64,000 bases of DNA from contig OX485803.1 in NCBI GenBank assembly GCA_950295325.1, positions 71,813,554-71,877,553 of the forward strand, read 5' to 3'. Shown piece by piece: positions 1 through 10,960 of the stretch. The position numbers and the translations under genes are program-made. The notes under the pieces are model-generated. The model was not told where the DNA came from, searched no databases, and saw nothing but the letters and a program-made list of their open reading frames with translations. How positions within the stretch are numbered: position 1 is the stretch's first letter; every line of letters begins with the position of its first letter. This stretch comes from Polytrichum commune. Taxonomy: Eukaryota; Streptophyta; Polytrichopsida; Polytrichales; Polytrichaceae.

Positions 1-1718
1 CGCGCAACAGTTTTGCAAATGAACCCACCGTGTGGTTAGCATCCCCAGGGTAAAAATCCAAACCATAATGGGCATACTTTACGTCCCCATGGCCGTGGGC
101 AATCATACCTGGAAAAAACAAACGATGCGTGACCAAAATAATCAAATAACCACTAAACGGATGTATGGAGTTGGACATTTGCCAAACACACCCAAGAAAA
201 TTGGATAGACTTTAAACACGTAGTTGTGATTTCATACAAACCTGTGACAGCTACGGGCAACTTGAAGAGACCATCCGTGGCCTTTATTTTGCGTGCATAA
301 CAAGGGCATGCGGTTTTGGCGTGGTCCATTTTATCATGGATAACTATTAGAACCTCTGTGGGCCTCATTATGGATAGAGCACGATTCTTATAGTAATCTT
401 GACGGTGTGCCTCTTGATTGTTGACATGTTCAATATATTTTTTCTGGTGTCTGGAATGAGATTCAGTGCCTATGGGGTGGGCGTCTCGAAGACCTTTGTA
501 TTTTTCACACGTCGTACATCTAGCGAACTTGTCCCCGGGTCTTTTCAGAATGTATTCCGCAAATTGCTGGTTTTTAATCACACTCAACTTGGACAAAGAA
601 ATGGGCCCACATCCCGCTATGCGACCCACTTCATTGATGTCCGTTAAGATGTTCTTCCATTTTGTGCCCGTGGGCAACACCATTTGAACAATCTTCTCCC
701 CTGACGACAATGTCCTCGTCTTGTGGGGCATTGCATCGGCCAATGGCACTATGATGGTGGATAGTGTCGCGGACGCTTGCAGTGTAGCCTCCCTAGGTTT
801 CTTTGTGCCCGAGTTGCCATGAAATCGAGAGCGGTGACCCAACGATGAATACTTTCGAAACCTATAAAAATCAGCCTTGGAGACGGCATGGATGGTATAT
901 CACGCTGTACAACACACATCAACATTCTCAAGTGTCACCACCTTATGCCCATGGGTATCAAGGTGCAAATTTCTGTGGACCTCGAGTTTCTTAGCCGACC
1001 TCATACGAAAATCCGCAAGCCACATCTCTTGACGCAGAGATCTAATTTTCTCCCGCGGGAAAAATTGGCAACATTTCCTCGCGCAACAATCCTTGCCGGA
1101 CACTAGACGGATAGATTCGTCCCCCAAAAGCCGATCCCGTCGACGCTCCTTATCTCCGCGAGGCACACGGTTTGAATCATATCTACGGAGGCCTTTGCGA
1201 GGACGTGTTGTGGCCAACAAAGCTAATTGTGTTTGCTTATGCCGCCGCTCATGATCCCACAAACTCACTTCCTCATGTAGAACTTGACGAAGCGGCCATC
1301 GACGCAAGGAAAATCTCCATGTCACCGGGACCTCTACCGGAAGCAAAGAGTTCAAGATGCATACGCCAACATCATCGAGACCTAGGGCGTTGGCATCGAC
1401 ACAATCACGGGGATTGGAGTTTCTACATATGCCATCTGCCACCGGGACACCAACCTTGTTGAGTAGAACGACATCAAGGCCAACCCATTGCTCCCTTCCG
1501 AAACCGGCACACAACGGAATGTCATCGTGGTCATCTCCGGAATGCAGAGATTGTTCGTGGACTTCCAAAGATTCATGGGAGGATGTATCCACAAACACCC
1601 CCCTCACGTTTGGCACACCATTACTATCTGCCGACGGGGAAGACAGTTCACATTCAGCATCGGATGACGATGCATACGTCGACAACTCCAATGAACTATC
1701 ACCCACATGCAACGCCAT
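1..1718 (-). pseudogene. DUF7869-like transposon-associated protein, one in-frame stop, cut by window edge
   Basis: Seen: reading leftwards from a plausible ATG at 1718-1716, one frame runs to 242 with a single TGA at 900-902. The protein logic continues across that stop (VCCTA, stop, YTIHAVSKADFYRFRK). An intron fits at 241-109 (donor GTTTG, acceptor TTTTTTCCAG): joining 242 to 108 rebuilds a Gly codon and gives VTGMIAHGHGDVKYAHY, open to base 1. Motifs: paired cysteines in a GKDCCARKCC stretch, then HGNSG, CTTCEKYKGLRD, YYKNR and HDKMDHAKT. Known: this order (Cys-rich segment, HGN-G, C-x2-C helix, DGMDQ-KT-like block, lTGvlvHG) recalls DUF7869-type proteins, multicopy in algae and early plants and usually taken as transposon-linked; their activity is unknown. 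The invariant acidic block is altered here. Inferred: a recently dead element gene whose only visible break is a CGA-to-TGA type change. The start is uncertain because the frame is open upstream to 2018. Confidence 0.55.
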
Positions 1719-2036
1719 ACAGCCTAGACCAACCACCAGGAAATGATCAACCCAACCACCACCGCAATGCATACAAGAGAGGATAGAATATATGTGGAGA
1801 TAAATGGTCCAAAATTGACAAACAAATTTTGGTGCACCATTGGAGAACCTCACGCACAAAGACGAACGCGCGTCCCCAAAAAACGTTTTAAGCATACGTC
1901 TAGGTTGTTCACTAATGTAAACAATACATGGACAAAGAGGAGAACACTCGTTAGTCGTCCAGGAGGGCCCTGCTGTTTGGACCAGCGCCTGTCCCCATAC
2001 AACCGACGACGAAATCAAAAATCCGAGAATGCCACA

Positions 2037-3294
2037 TGCATTTACGAACGCGAGTTCGTGACCTCAGTAACTTCTCCATGTACATCCGGCGGCCTTCGAG
2101 ATCCCTCAAATGAGAGCACCCTGAGGAATATCGGTTTTGTAGGTCAAAGTACCATGTTGACTTAGGAACCTGCGCGATATATTATCACAAGAGAACACTT
2201 GTCCATACGCACAAAATTAGCAAATCTGCAGATGATGCCTGAATCAACTCCAACAATATTTTGAACACTGAGCACCTCCATATTGTGAATTTGATTATGT
2301 TGACTTTTGCGTACCTACCCATTTACGAACGGACGTTCGTAAATGGGTGCGACCCCGTGTTCACATCCTTCACGGACGAGCGATGAGCATATTTTTCTTG
2401 CTATTCTGTGTTGGTAAATTACTGCCATACTGATGTGCATGAATGAAGATGTGTTGCTGGATGCGTAGACAATAATGACATGTAGTTACGAACGAACGTT
2501 CGTAAATTCCCGACCATCAGGTACCAATAGATACGGGTCAAATAAGTATGTATGATCCTCGAAGGCATATTTACGAACGCACGTTCGTAAATGACTGTCA
2601 TGGATTAAGTGCATGTGACTAACCATATGAGTACCTCAATCCAGAACATGCTCTCATGTGGGATTTACGAACGCACGTTCGTAAATTACCGACCATCAGG
2701 TACCAATAGACAAGGGTCAAATATGTATGTATGAACCTCGAAGGCATATTTACGAACGCACGTTCGTAAATAAATGCCATGGATGATGTGCATGTGACTA
2801 TCCATGAGTAGCTCAATCCAAAACATGATCTCCATTGGGATTTACGAACGCACGTTCGTAAAATTACCGACCATCAGGTACCAATAGATACGGGTCAAAT
2901 ATGTATGTATGATCCTCGAAGGCATATTTACGAACGCACGTTCGTAAATAATTGCCATGGATTATGTGCATGTGACTATCCATGAGTAGCTCAATCCAAA
3001 GCATGCTCTCAGGTGGGATTTACGAACGCACGTTCGTAAATTACCGACCATCAGGTACAAAAAAGATAAGGGTCAAATATGTCTGCATGGTCCTCGAAGG
3101 CATATTTACGAACGCACGTTCGTAAATAACTGAGATGGATTACGTGCATGTGACTATCCATATGAGTAGCTCAATCCAGAACATGCTCTCATGTGGAATT
3201 TACGAACGCGCGTTCGTAAATCCTTGCCATGTCCAGGTCCGAATCGTTTGTCTAAACCTGAAACTCTTCATCTTTACGAATGTGCGTTCGTAAA
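2037..3294. repeat. Palindrome cluster 1 with a ~178-bp tandem repeat
   Basis: Eleven palindromes with arms TTTACGAACG and CGTTCGTAAA around a central dinucleotide start near 2322, 2486, 2570, 2664, 2750, 2842, 2927, 3019, 3105, 3199 and 3273. A degraded copy lies at about 2039. The stretch 2485-3221 is a tandem array: a unit of about 178 bp holds two palindromes, joined by two alternating spacers (one with ACCATCAGGTACCAATAGA, one with ATGTGCATGTGACTATCCAT). The copy at 2322 is not in the array and has an extended palindrome (CCCA outside the arms). The centre is CA in most array copies, GA at 2322, AA at 2486, CG at 3199 and TG at 3273. The last has one arm mismatch. Confidence 0.95.
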
Positions 3295-4842
3295 GTTCCG
3301 GTATTTACGGCGGTATATGCGGTAGGTACAGCCTGTACTGTACCTGGGTGGTGTAGGGTTGGCGCACACGAAATGGCTTGAGCGCGTTCGGTGAGGTCTG
3401 TAGAGCGCACACTTGCATGTGCCGCTGAAAAGAGCTTTGTTGTGGGGGGAAGAGCTTTAAGTACTTCACCCCGCTGGTTCAAAATCCCTTGGATGCTCTT
3501 TAAAAAGCGGATTCCCGCCGCCTTCTTTGACCTAACAATCTCTCATTCCATCCATGCGGAATTATATAAATAGCACTGTCATGTATGGAACATGCCTTGC
3601 ATGCACGCCAACATATTGAAAATATATAAATCGGTTGCACACCTTAGTTGTGACCAAGGTCTCATCGAAATATATGTATATATATATATATATATACACA
3701 TAATGTCTAAATATGGAGATGGTTAACATTGAATATTTAATGATTTGCGACTAAGGTATGAAGTCCAAGTTAATTGACAATTGATGCCTAATACAGTTAT
3801 GAATGTCGAAGTCATAGATATATATATATATATATATACACATATATACACACACACACACAATGAGGTCAGAGTGGCTAAGAAACATGTTGCGGACGCC
3901 CCTAAAATTATAGGTATCATATGTTTCACATCAAAAAATGACCGTAATATGGTCACCAAGTGCATGAATACAACTAAAAAATCGGGTTAATCCATAATGG
4001 CTTGCACTATGGTAGATTGAGGACACTATGAACTAATTATATCTAATAATATATGTAAGTTAGGTCTTCTTTCAAATGGTATCTAGGTGTGAAAATAAGG
4101 AATTAAAATGGCATGAGTAGGAAGGATTAATCAATTTGTAATGCTGCATAGTATGATAGCGTAATGATCATTGAGACTTGAAACCATACTAGCTACCGTA
4201 ACGTTGAATCATAGTTACAATTATTATGTGTTTGACGTCCTATTGGAAATTGAATTTTCGTCCACTTGTTGTAAGGGTACGGATACACATTGGTTAAATG
4301 TTTATTAGATCATTGGTGATATTTATAGTTGAATGCATTGTTTGATTGTTAGTTTAAGTTGATACATGATTAAATGAGTTGAGGTCCTATTGGAAATAGA
4401 CTTTTAGGGTTTGGGGAAATGCACTATTAATTTGGAATGGTGCATACAATAGTATGTACTTACAATTAATATATGTTTTGCATCCTATGAGAAGGATGTG
4501 CATCATCATAGCTTAAAGTGTTGATATAAATTGAAGTCTTAAGACATGCATGTTATTATAATAAGATCGTGGATTGTGTGATGAAATTTCACTCATAACT
4601 ATTAAGGTGAAAGTGGGAATATTTGAAATTTCACTTATCACCTAAACCAAAGTTTTATCTCAAATCTATTAATTTGGAATGTGAAAATGACAATTGGCAT
4701 CATTATCAATTATTATAGTTGTTATGAACGGAATTAAGCATTCTCCATCCAACCAACATTGGTAGACCAATTTGACCTGCCCTCAGAAAACAACATGGCC
4801 ACATATAAGAAAGGTTGGTAAGATAAAAAGATGCAGGGATGT
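3295..4842. other. AT-rich intergenic DNA with dinucleotide microsatellites
   Basis: No open frame with coding character is seen. TA-rich microsatellites occur at about 3671-3698 and 3817-3862, the second passing into a CACA run. Nothing else is recognised. Confidence 0.8.
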
Positions 4843-4946
4843 AGGGTTTAGGGTTTGCGGTTAGGGTTTAGGGTTAGGGTTTCGGGGTAGGGTTTAGGGG
4901 TTTAGGGTTTGTGAAAGTTGTGTATGTGGTATTTGGGTTTAGGTTT
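4843..4946 (+). repeat. Interstitial plant telomere-type tract (TTTAGGG, degenerate)
   Basis: About ten imperfect copies of GGGTTTA/GGGTTA follow each other (AGGGTTTAGGG, GTTAGGG, TTTAGGGGTTTAGGG) with single-base slips. TTTAGGG is the usual plant telomere unit. The tract is short, impure and internal, so it is a relic or a repair scar and not a chromosome end. Confidence 0.85.
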
Positions 4947-5500
4947 TAGATTGTTACTAGGATACATTACACACACAAACAATATTGACTCCTGAAAAAC
5001 CCTTGTAATTGCACTAACTTCATTCATCGCAAGCTCGTAGTTGATGCTAGGAAAATAGTTGACCACTCCATAAATGCATTAGTTCAAGCTAACACCTAAT
5101 ATTGGAACTTGAATTGACATCCTATCGTATAGCAACTCTGCGCAATCTCATATTATTATGAATTCCTTTTTGCATGTAATATTTATTTGAGGAACCATCG
5201 AATTAATTGAAAGATATCTAGCTCTTACATAAACTATATTTTAAAACACCATATACATATCTTTGGGGGTGGATTCTACATTGACAACCTAGGAAATGAC
5301 ATGCATTGTTTATTACGAATTAACTGAGCATATTTTCCTAAAATATGTTTACAAGGAATCCAAATGTAGAGGTACTAAGGAAATAAAACGAGTAAAATTC
5401 ATGTATTTGAACTAAGCTTTTCAAGTTAATGCCCTAAACGTGTCCATTACATATAAATATGTCAAAGCATGAGAATAACATGAAGGGTTCCAATATACAA
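4947..5500. other. Gene-free AT-rich spacer
   Basis: No coding frame, repeat array or RNA gene is visible here. Confidence 0.7.
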
Positions 5501-5592
5501 CCATCTCCCATCTCCCATCGCATCGCATCCCATCCCATCCCATCCCTTCCCATCACCTCCCATACCATCCCATCCCATCTCCCTCCCAGCCC
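5501..5592. repeat. CCCAT/CCATC minisatellite
   Basis: A run of imperfect CCCAT and CCATC units (CATCCCATCCCATCCC) lies just before a GC-rich patch at 5600-5710 (CCACGTGGCAGG, then a CTCCTC-rich stretch). The pyrimidine-rich block followed by a GC-rich patch could be an upstream region or leader of the rightward gene at 7226, but no TATA box fixes a start. Confidence 0.7.
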
Positions 5593-5760
5593 TAGCCAGT
5601 GGAGTTGTGCCACGTGGCAGGTGCTGGGAAACCCTAGCGGCGCACCTACCTCCCCGCGCCCCTTCCTCTTCTCCTCATTTGTCATTTCGAGGAGAGGAGG
5701 AACGGAGCGCTTAGAGAGCGAAGCTCTTGCTTTTTTTAGTCTTGAAGTTTTAAATTAGTT

Positions 5761-6135
5761 TTGTTGCAAGTTTTGAGAGATTTCAGATTGAGAGCTTGTG
5801 TGAAAGCTTTTGAGTTTGTGAAAGCTTTCATTGTGAAAGCTTGTGAGTTTGTGAAAGCTTTCAGTGTGAGAGTTTGTGAGTTTCAAAAGCTTGAGAGCTT
5901 GAGTAGGAAAGCTTCAAAGTTTCGGATTGAGAGCTTGAGGGTGATCTTTAGAAGCTTCAGAGTTTAAGGAAGCTTCAGAATTGAAGCTTGAGAGTTTAGG
6001 GAAGCTTCAGAAGTGAAGCTTGAGAGTTTAGGGAAGCTTCAGAAGTGAAGCTTGAGAGTTTAGGGAAGCTTGAGAGTTTAGGAAAGCTTGAGAGTTAAGG
6101 GTTTGCTTAAGAGTTCAGAAGCTTGAGAGCTACAA
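5761..6135 (+). repeat. Tandem AAGCTT/GAGAG repeat
   Basis: Short units with GAAGCTTGAGAGTTTAGG and GTGAAAGCTTGTGAG repeat with variation; between about 5970 and 6080 the period is close to 36 bp. A frame stays open through the first part only because the repeat lacks stops, so it is not called as a gene. Confidence 0.85.
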
Positions 6136-6613
6136 GGTTGTGAGTTTTGTGTACATAGGAGTATACTAGGGTTTGTATATAAGCTGTGAAGGCTTGAGGT
6201 CTGCATTAGAGAGTTATCTGAGTGTGCATTTGAAAGGCAATTGAGTGTGCAGTTGTGAGGATTTCTGGGATTTTCAGAAAGAGAAGAAGCATGGTTTGAA
6301 GTGTGCAGCATTTCAATGTAATTTGTTATCCTTTCCAACTCCTCTCACATTCTGAAAATGTTGCTTCTTGAATTCAATTTCTTTTGTTACATGCAATGTG
6401 AATTATCACTCTCTTCTTCATGTTTCATTCTGCATCTCATTCTGCATCTCAATTGCTTTATGATTGAAGATTTGCATCATTCTGACCAAAATTTTGCAGG
6501 CACGGCTGCAAGCAGAGTAGTTAATAAGTGAGTTATATACGTATTCATATATATACGTATTCGTATATATACGAATACATATATGTACGGACAGGGGATC
6601 CCAAAACCATCAC
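6136..6613. other. Possible 5' leader or intron of the gene at 7226; no coding frame
   Basis: The stretch holds an acceptor-like TTTTGCAG near 6500 and a TA-rich run at 6540-6590. It may be untranslated leader and intron DNA of the gene at 7226, but no transcript evidence is available from sequence alone. Confidence 0.35.
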
Positions 6614-7198
6614 ATTTACGAACGCTCGTTCGTAAATGGACATACACTGCATACCGAACCTCCATTTACGAACGTGCGTTCGTAAATACGCACTCCACGT
6701 TCTTTGAAATGATCTATATTTACGAACGCACGTTCGTAAATATACTCAAAATATCACTCAGAAGGAACCTTAACTTTAATATGAACCTCTATGAATATCT
6801 AAAGAACAAATATAATTTTGCGAACACCAATAAGACAAATCACATGTATTTACGAAAGATAAATCAACCAAATGTCCGAAAAGATAGACCAAATGGACAT
6901 ATTTACGAACGCACGTTCGTAAATGAATCCAAATCTATAAAACCAATATCTTTTACAAACGATCGTTCGTAAAAATAACCAAATATATTACAAACACAAT
7001 CATGACGACTAGTCTCTTTGATCTTCATATCTTTTACGAACGCTCGTTCGTAAACTCAATACTAAAAAATTATATGTTCTTGCAACCCTTCATTTACGAA
7101 CGAACGTTCGTAAATATAATTACATCAATTGCAAAGACGCATTAACACTGCGTTGTCTGTGGGATATGCATGTCACTTACGAACGTTCGTTCGTAAAG
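6614..7198. repeat. Palindrome cluster 2, dispersed copies upstream of the ParB-like gene
   Basis: Eight copies of the same palindrome as in cluster 1 start at about 6615, 6665, 6719, 6902, 6952, 7033, 7093 and 7177, and a half site lies near 6847. Unlike cluster 1, the DNA between copies is unrelated, so this is not a simple tandem array. Arms stay almost perfect while the centre varies: CT, TG, CA, CA, AT, CT, AA, TT. The copy at 6952 has one arm mismatch (ACAAACG). The last copy ends 27 bp before the start codon at 7226. Confidence 0.95.
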
Positions 7199-7225
7199 TC
7201 ACTAATTGTTTATATTCTGTTGCAG

Positions 7226-9506
7226 ATGGCAAGATCAAGCAGAAGCGCCATTGAGATGTTCGCGGTGAAGGTCGATGGCCTCCCAGAGTCGGTGTTAGAC
7301 GATAACGGCAACGACAACTATGTCCCCAAGGAAGACTTCATGGGGGAGTGGACGGCACTGCCAGAGAAGATCGGGGACGGCCTCTTCTGCATGCGCTTCA
7401 CATACGAGCTGGAGACAAGACTGGACCAGCCCGAACAGTGGGTTCAAATGAAGACGTGGGAGATAGAGTCCATAGAGGCCCAGGGGGAGTATGTAATTCT
7501 GGACATGAAGAACAAGAATGATCATATCAACCTCTTGTTGCATTTTCAGAAAAATACCTTCTCCTACCAATACGCCACCAATAACGTAGCGGAAGATGCC
7601 AAGCACTTTGACCTGGACGGCCTCTTCTCCAAATATGCGTTAAGCCCATACTGGACGGCAAGGAAATTGACCGCCCTTGCATTGAACATCTCCAAATACA
7701 ACAGTGTGGTCACTGAGGCAAACAAGAAGAAGAAGAGCCCCAGGAAACCATCCACATCAGGGGCAGGAGGATCTAGAAGTGCACCCAGGCCTGTGCCTTC
7801 CGCTAGCAGGGCGACGGAGGGCCCCAGTAGACACTCCACGCCATCGAAGAGGACAAGGGAGAAGATGGAGAAATCGGGAGTAACGGAGACCGCAGAGGTG
7901 ACCTCGCCTGTCGTAATGCCCACCCCCTTGAAAAAGGGTGAGAACCCTGACGCTGTGAAGGCCACGAGGATCCTTCGAGACTTCAACAACTACTCGAAGG
8001 ATTGCTGGCCCATAGGACGCCACTTCACATTCAACGTGGACTGCTTCAAGTGCGAGATGTCCCCCAACAAATGGGTGGTTCGTTCTCGCGAAAGCGGTGG
8101 TGTGAAGTGGCAGATAAATAATCTAATGAACAACGTCAAGTGGGACAGGCAGACCGTCTGCGTCATGCCGAAAGGGCTGACATCCCGTCCGACGGAGAAG
8201 GACTGGCCACGGATCCAGAATGGAGAGTTCTGGATCATAGACGGCCAACACAGCTTGGAGGCGTCCCAGATAATTCTCAAGGACGACAACTTCCAGCATG
8301 AGCTGAAGGAGGACTTGCGCTACTGGAAGGCGTTCTTGGTGTGGTCGGACGATTGGGACAAGCTGCGGAAGATATCCACCTTCCTCAACTCCGGCAACAA
8401 GATCAAGGCCTTCGAGGCGTCGTGGGCAGCCAACATAGTGGTTGCAAAGGACGTCTGGGTCGCCCACGGGTGCCCTCCTAAAGAAAGGGAGAACGCGAAG
8501 ACGCCGTCTCCACAATGGAAGGTGAGTTTACGAACGAACGTTCGTAAATATCTTTGACATTCAAAATTTCAAGTTCTTTGACATTCAAACTTACGAACGT
8601 GCGTTCGTATTTTGTGCGTTACTGATGTCTTTTTTGCTGCAGGCATTTTGCGACGCGATGGTGGACAAGTTCTCCTCCATCGACATGAAGTCCACAACAA
8701 CCAAGTCTGTCCTGGAGCTCAAGGGTGAGCTCCGCCTCATCTGTTGCAACAGGGACACTTGGGAGTTGTGGACACAATTTTTTGATGCGCACAGCTCGGG
8801 CGATCTGGTCAACCCCGACACCGAGGAGAAGTACAGCGCGGAGAAGACCGGGGAGGCCCCTCCACTACTGAGCGAGTTCTTCAGGTCCCTTCAAGGGTTA
8901 ACAGAGTCCGAGTTGCAGAGGTGCGCGGTGCATTTTCTTGGGAACACAGTGGGAAGAACCATCCCATACCCGAAGATATTTTTGAAGAGGCCAAGACACA
9001 AGCCCGGCACGTATTCCATCAAGGAATGGTGCGAACACCGCAAGCTGAAGTCTGCTGCAATGAGGGAGTTGAGCGCCCTAATACCAGAGTACGCACTCAT
9101 CCTAGCCGACGGGGACATTAATTGGGCCAGCTGGAAGATGTTCAAGGTCGACTACAACATCTCCGGACCCTCAATGCGTTGTCTTGTCAAGGAGCACGCC
9201 TCCATTTTGAAACAGAAGGGGAACAAGAGGACAAAGAAAACCGAGACGGATCCCCAGGAGGTGGAGCAATACAGAAGCTTTTTGGCGCGGAAGAGGTTGG
9301 CCACATTCGAAGGAGTGGCCAGATTTTGTCTGGTGACAACCGGAGTGGAGAGGGTGACATTCTCCAAGTGGGACCGGACCATGAGCAGGGCCGAGGTGAG
9401 GGAGGATCGACGGGGGTGCCCATTTGCCCTGATCGATTTCAGGGGGATCCCCGGTTGTGAGCCCAAAAGGGTGCCCACATTTAGTCTTAGACCCTTGAAA
9501 CGTTAG
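7226..9506 (+). CDS. ParB/DGQHR-fold protein, two exons
   Basis: Seen: exon 1 (7226-8521) starts with the ATG directly after a TTGCAG acceptor-like site. A 121-bp intron (8522-8642, GTGAG..TGCAG) joins in phase 0 to exon 2 (8643-9506), giving 719 residues. Residues 336-350 read FWIIDGQHSLEAS, followed by a Trp-rich stretch and STFLNSGNKIKAFEASWAA. A low-complexity basic linker (KKKKSPRKPS to SKRTREK) spans about residues 170-225, and the last part is basic with KRTKKTE. Known: D-G-Q-H-(R/S) is the signature loop of the ParB/Srx fold and of DGQHR/DndB-type proteins, which bind or cut DNA or nucleotides. Inferred: a DNA-acting protein of a mobile or multi-copy family. The N-terminal 160 residues match nothing I know. 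Base composition is GC-richer than its flanks. Palindromes lie upstream and fill much of the intron. The C end may be truncated: residues near IDFRGIPG resemble the start of the methyltransferase block in the gene at 16492. Confidence 0.7.
8527..8610. repeat. Two palindromes inside the ParB-like gene's intron
   Basis: Copies at about 8528-8549 (centre AA) and 8591-8609 (centre TG, outer bases eroded) occupy roughly a third of a 121-bp intron. The first begins five bases after the GT donor. Confidence 0.95.
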
Positions 9507-10673
9507 TTGATGCACTTTGAAGTAGCATGTTACTTCACAAAAATATAAAAAGAGTGAAATGTTAGTCTTAGAAGTACCATGTTGTAAGAGGCTAGGATGT
9601 GAGTTGTTATTGTGTTTTTACCTTCGGAAGGATTTGAGTGAATGAGGATAGGTACGGAGAACTTGGATTGAGTAGTTAGTGAGTAGGCTAGTACAAATGG
9701 ATGGAGACAACCAAAGTGACTCAAGAGGCAAGTGCATTCGAATTGGGATGAATGGAGGATCACATGGAGCGCACAAGTGGACCACCTCATCATGGCCACT
9801 TAATGGGGAAGGCCCAAGGAAGAATGCAAGGTGGAGGATAAGCAAATTCTCAAAGCACCAATCAAATCACGAGTTAAGCATCGTGGTTTGAATTAAGTGG
9901 TGAGCGACGATTTGGGAAAGTAAGGGGAGAAAGTTATGGCGGCGGAAAGCGAAGGAGGCTAAGTTTGGGTTGAAGCATCCCAAGTTTGGTAAAGTGTGGT
10001 AGGTAGAAAGCCAAGGCTAGTTAAATGTTCGAATTAGGATCCTTGTTGATCATTTGAGGGAGGAAGGCTTAGAAGATAGGATTGGCACCTACTAAGTAGG
10101 AGGAAATCTCAAGGGCTTATCGTGAGCCTTGAGGGTGCTCACCCCCTCAAGCTTACTATATAATCCCTCATTCTTCCCTCACTCATCCTCTCTTTCCTTT
10201 GTGCTCCAAGGCACCCCACGAGTTATAAGTGTGGGTGTGGGAAGCCATATTGGAGCACACGTGTGTGCTTAGTTTTTAGTTTGAGAGCCAAGGCTTGTTA
10301 GCCTTGAAGAGGGCTTGACCTCTTGGTAGAATTAGTGTTGACGTGAAGGATTTTAAAGTTAATTCATGATTCCAATTTGTGGTACTTTAAGTTCATGTTT
10401 TGAATACACGTGGTTGCAAATTCCATGTTTAAGAGTTGAGCACTTGATGTTGTGATGAGTGCAAAAATATACTTGTGTGGATTAGTTAGTCTTAGTGAAG
10501 TTAGGAAATTCTCTCTCCCCCTCTCCTCTCTAGGATTTTAGGATTTTAGGATTAGAGAAGAATTGTGTGATTAGAAAGGGGTTGTTAGTAGAATTAGGGA
10601 AATTAGGTAGGAAGATTAGTTAAGGGCTTGAATAATTAGTGAGGTAGTTGGGGATTACAACTACAAAGTTGTG
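9507..10673. other. Gene-free stretch with a possible promoter near 10160
   Basis: No coding frame is convincing. ACTATATAATCCC at 10157-10169, followed by a pyrimidine-rich stretch (TTCTTCCCTCACTCATCC), looks like a TATA box and leader, possibly of a retroelement terminal repeat, but no matching repeat or gene follows. Confidence 0.3.
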
Positions 10674-10960
10674 GGTTCATGAAGGAGCTGGGTTTATGAA
10701 GGAGCTGGGTTTGTTTAGTTAGAAAGTAAAGAGCTGGGTTTATGAAGGACCTGGGTTTGTTTAGTTAGAAGCTAAGGAGCTGGGTTCATGAAGGAGCTGG
10801 GTTTATGAAGGAGCTGGGTTTGTTTAGTTAGAAAGTAAAGAGCTGGGTTTATGAAGGACCTGGGTTTGTTTAGTTAGAAGCTAAGGAGCTGGGTTCATGA
10901 AGGAGCTGGGTTTATGTAATTAGAAAGTAAAGAGATGGGTTCATGAAGGAGCTTAGTAGA
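10674..10960 (+). repeat. GAGCTGGGTT(T/C)ATGAAG tandem repeat
   Basis: About nine copies of a 17-20 bp unit GAGCTGGGTTTATGAAG alternate with TTTGTTTAGTTAGAA segments. The larger pattern repeats with a period near 109 bp (compare 10674 and 10783). Confidence 0.9.

Noticed and set aside
2485-3221. CRISPR-like array (regular short repeats with spacers)
   Set aside because: The spacers alternate between two nearly identical sequences, the repeats are perfect palindromes, and no cas-like gene is near. It is a tandem satellite.
5434-5967. Frames through the CCATC and AAGCTT repeats
   Set aside because: Simple repeats without stops, no protein-like pattern.
6583-7220. Open frame with recurring YERAFVN / YERTFVN peptides
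   Set aside because: The peptides are only translations of the TTTACGAACG palindromes; the frame includes an acceptor site before the ATG at 7226.
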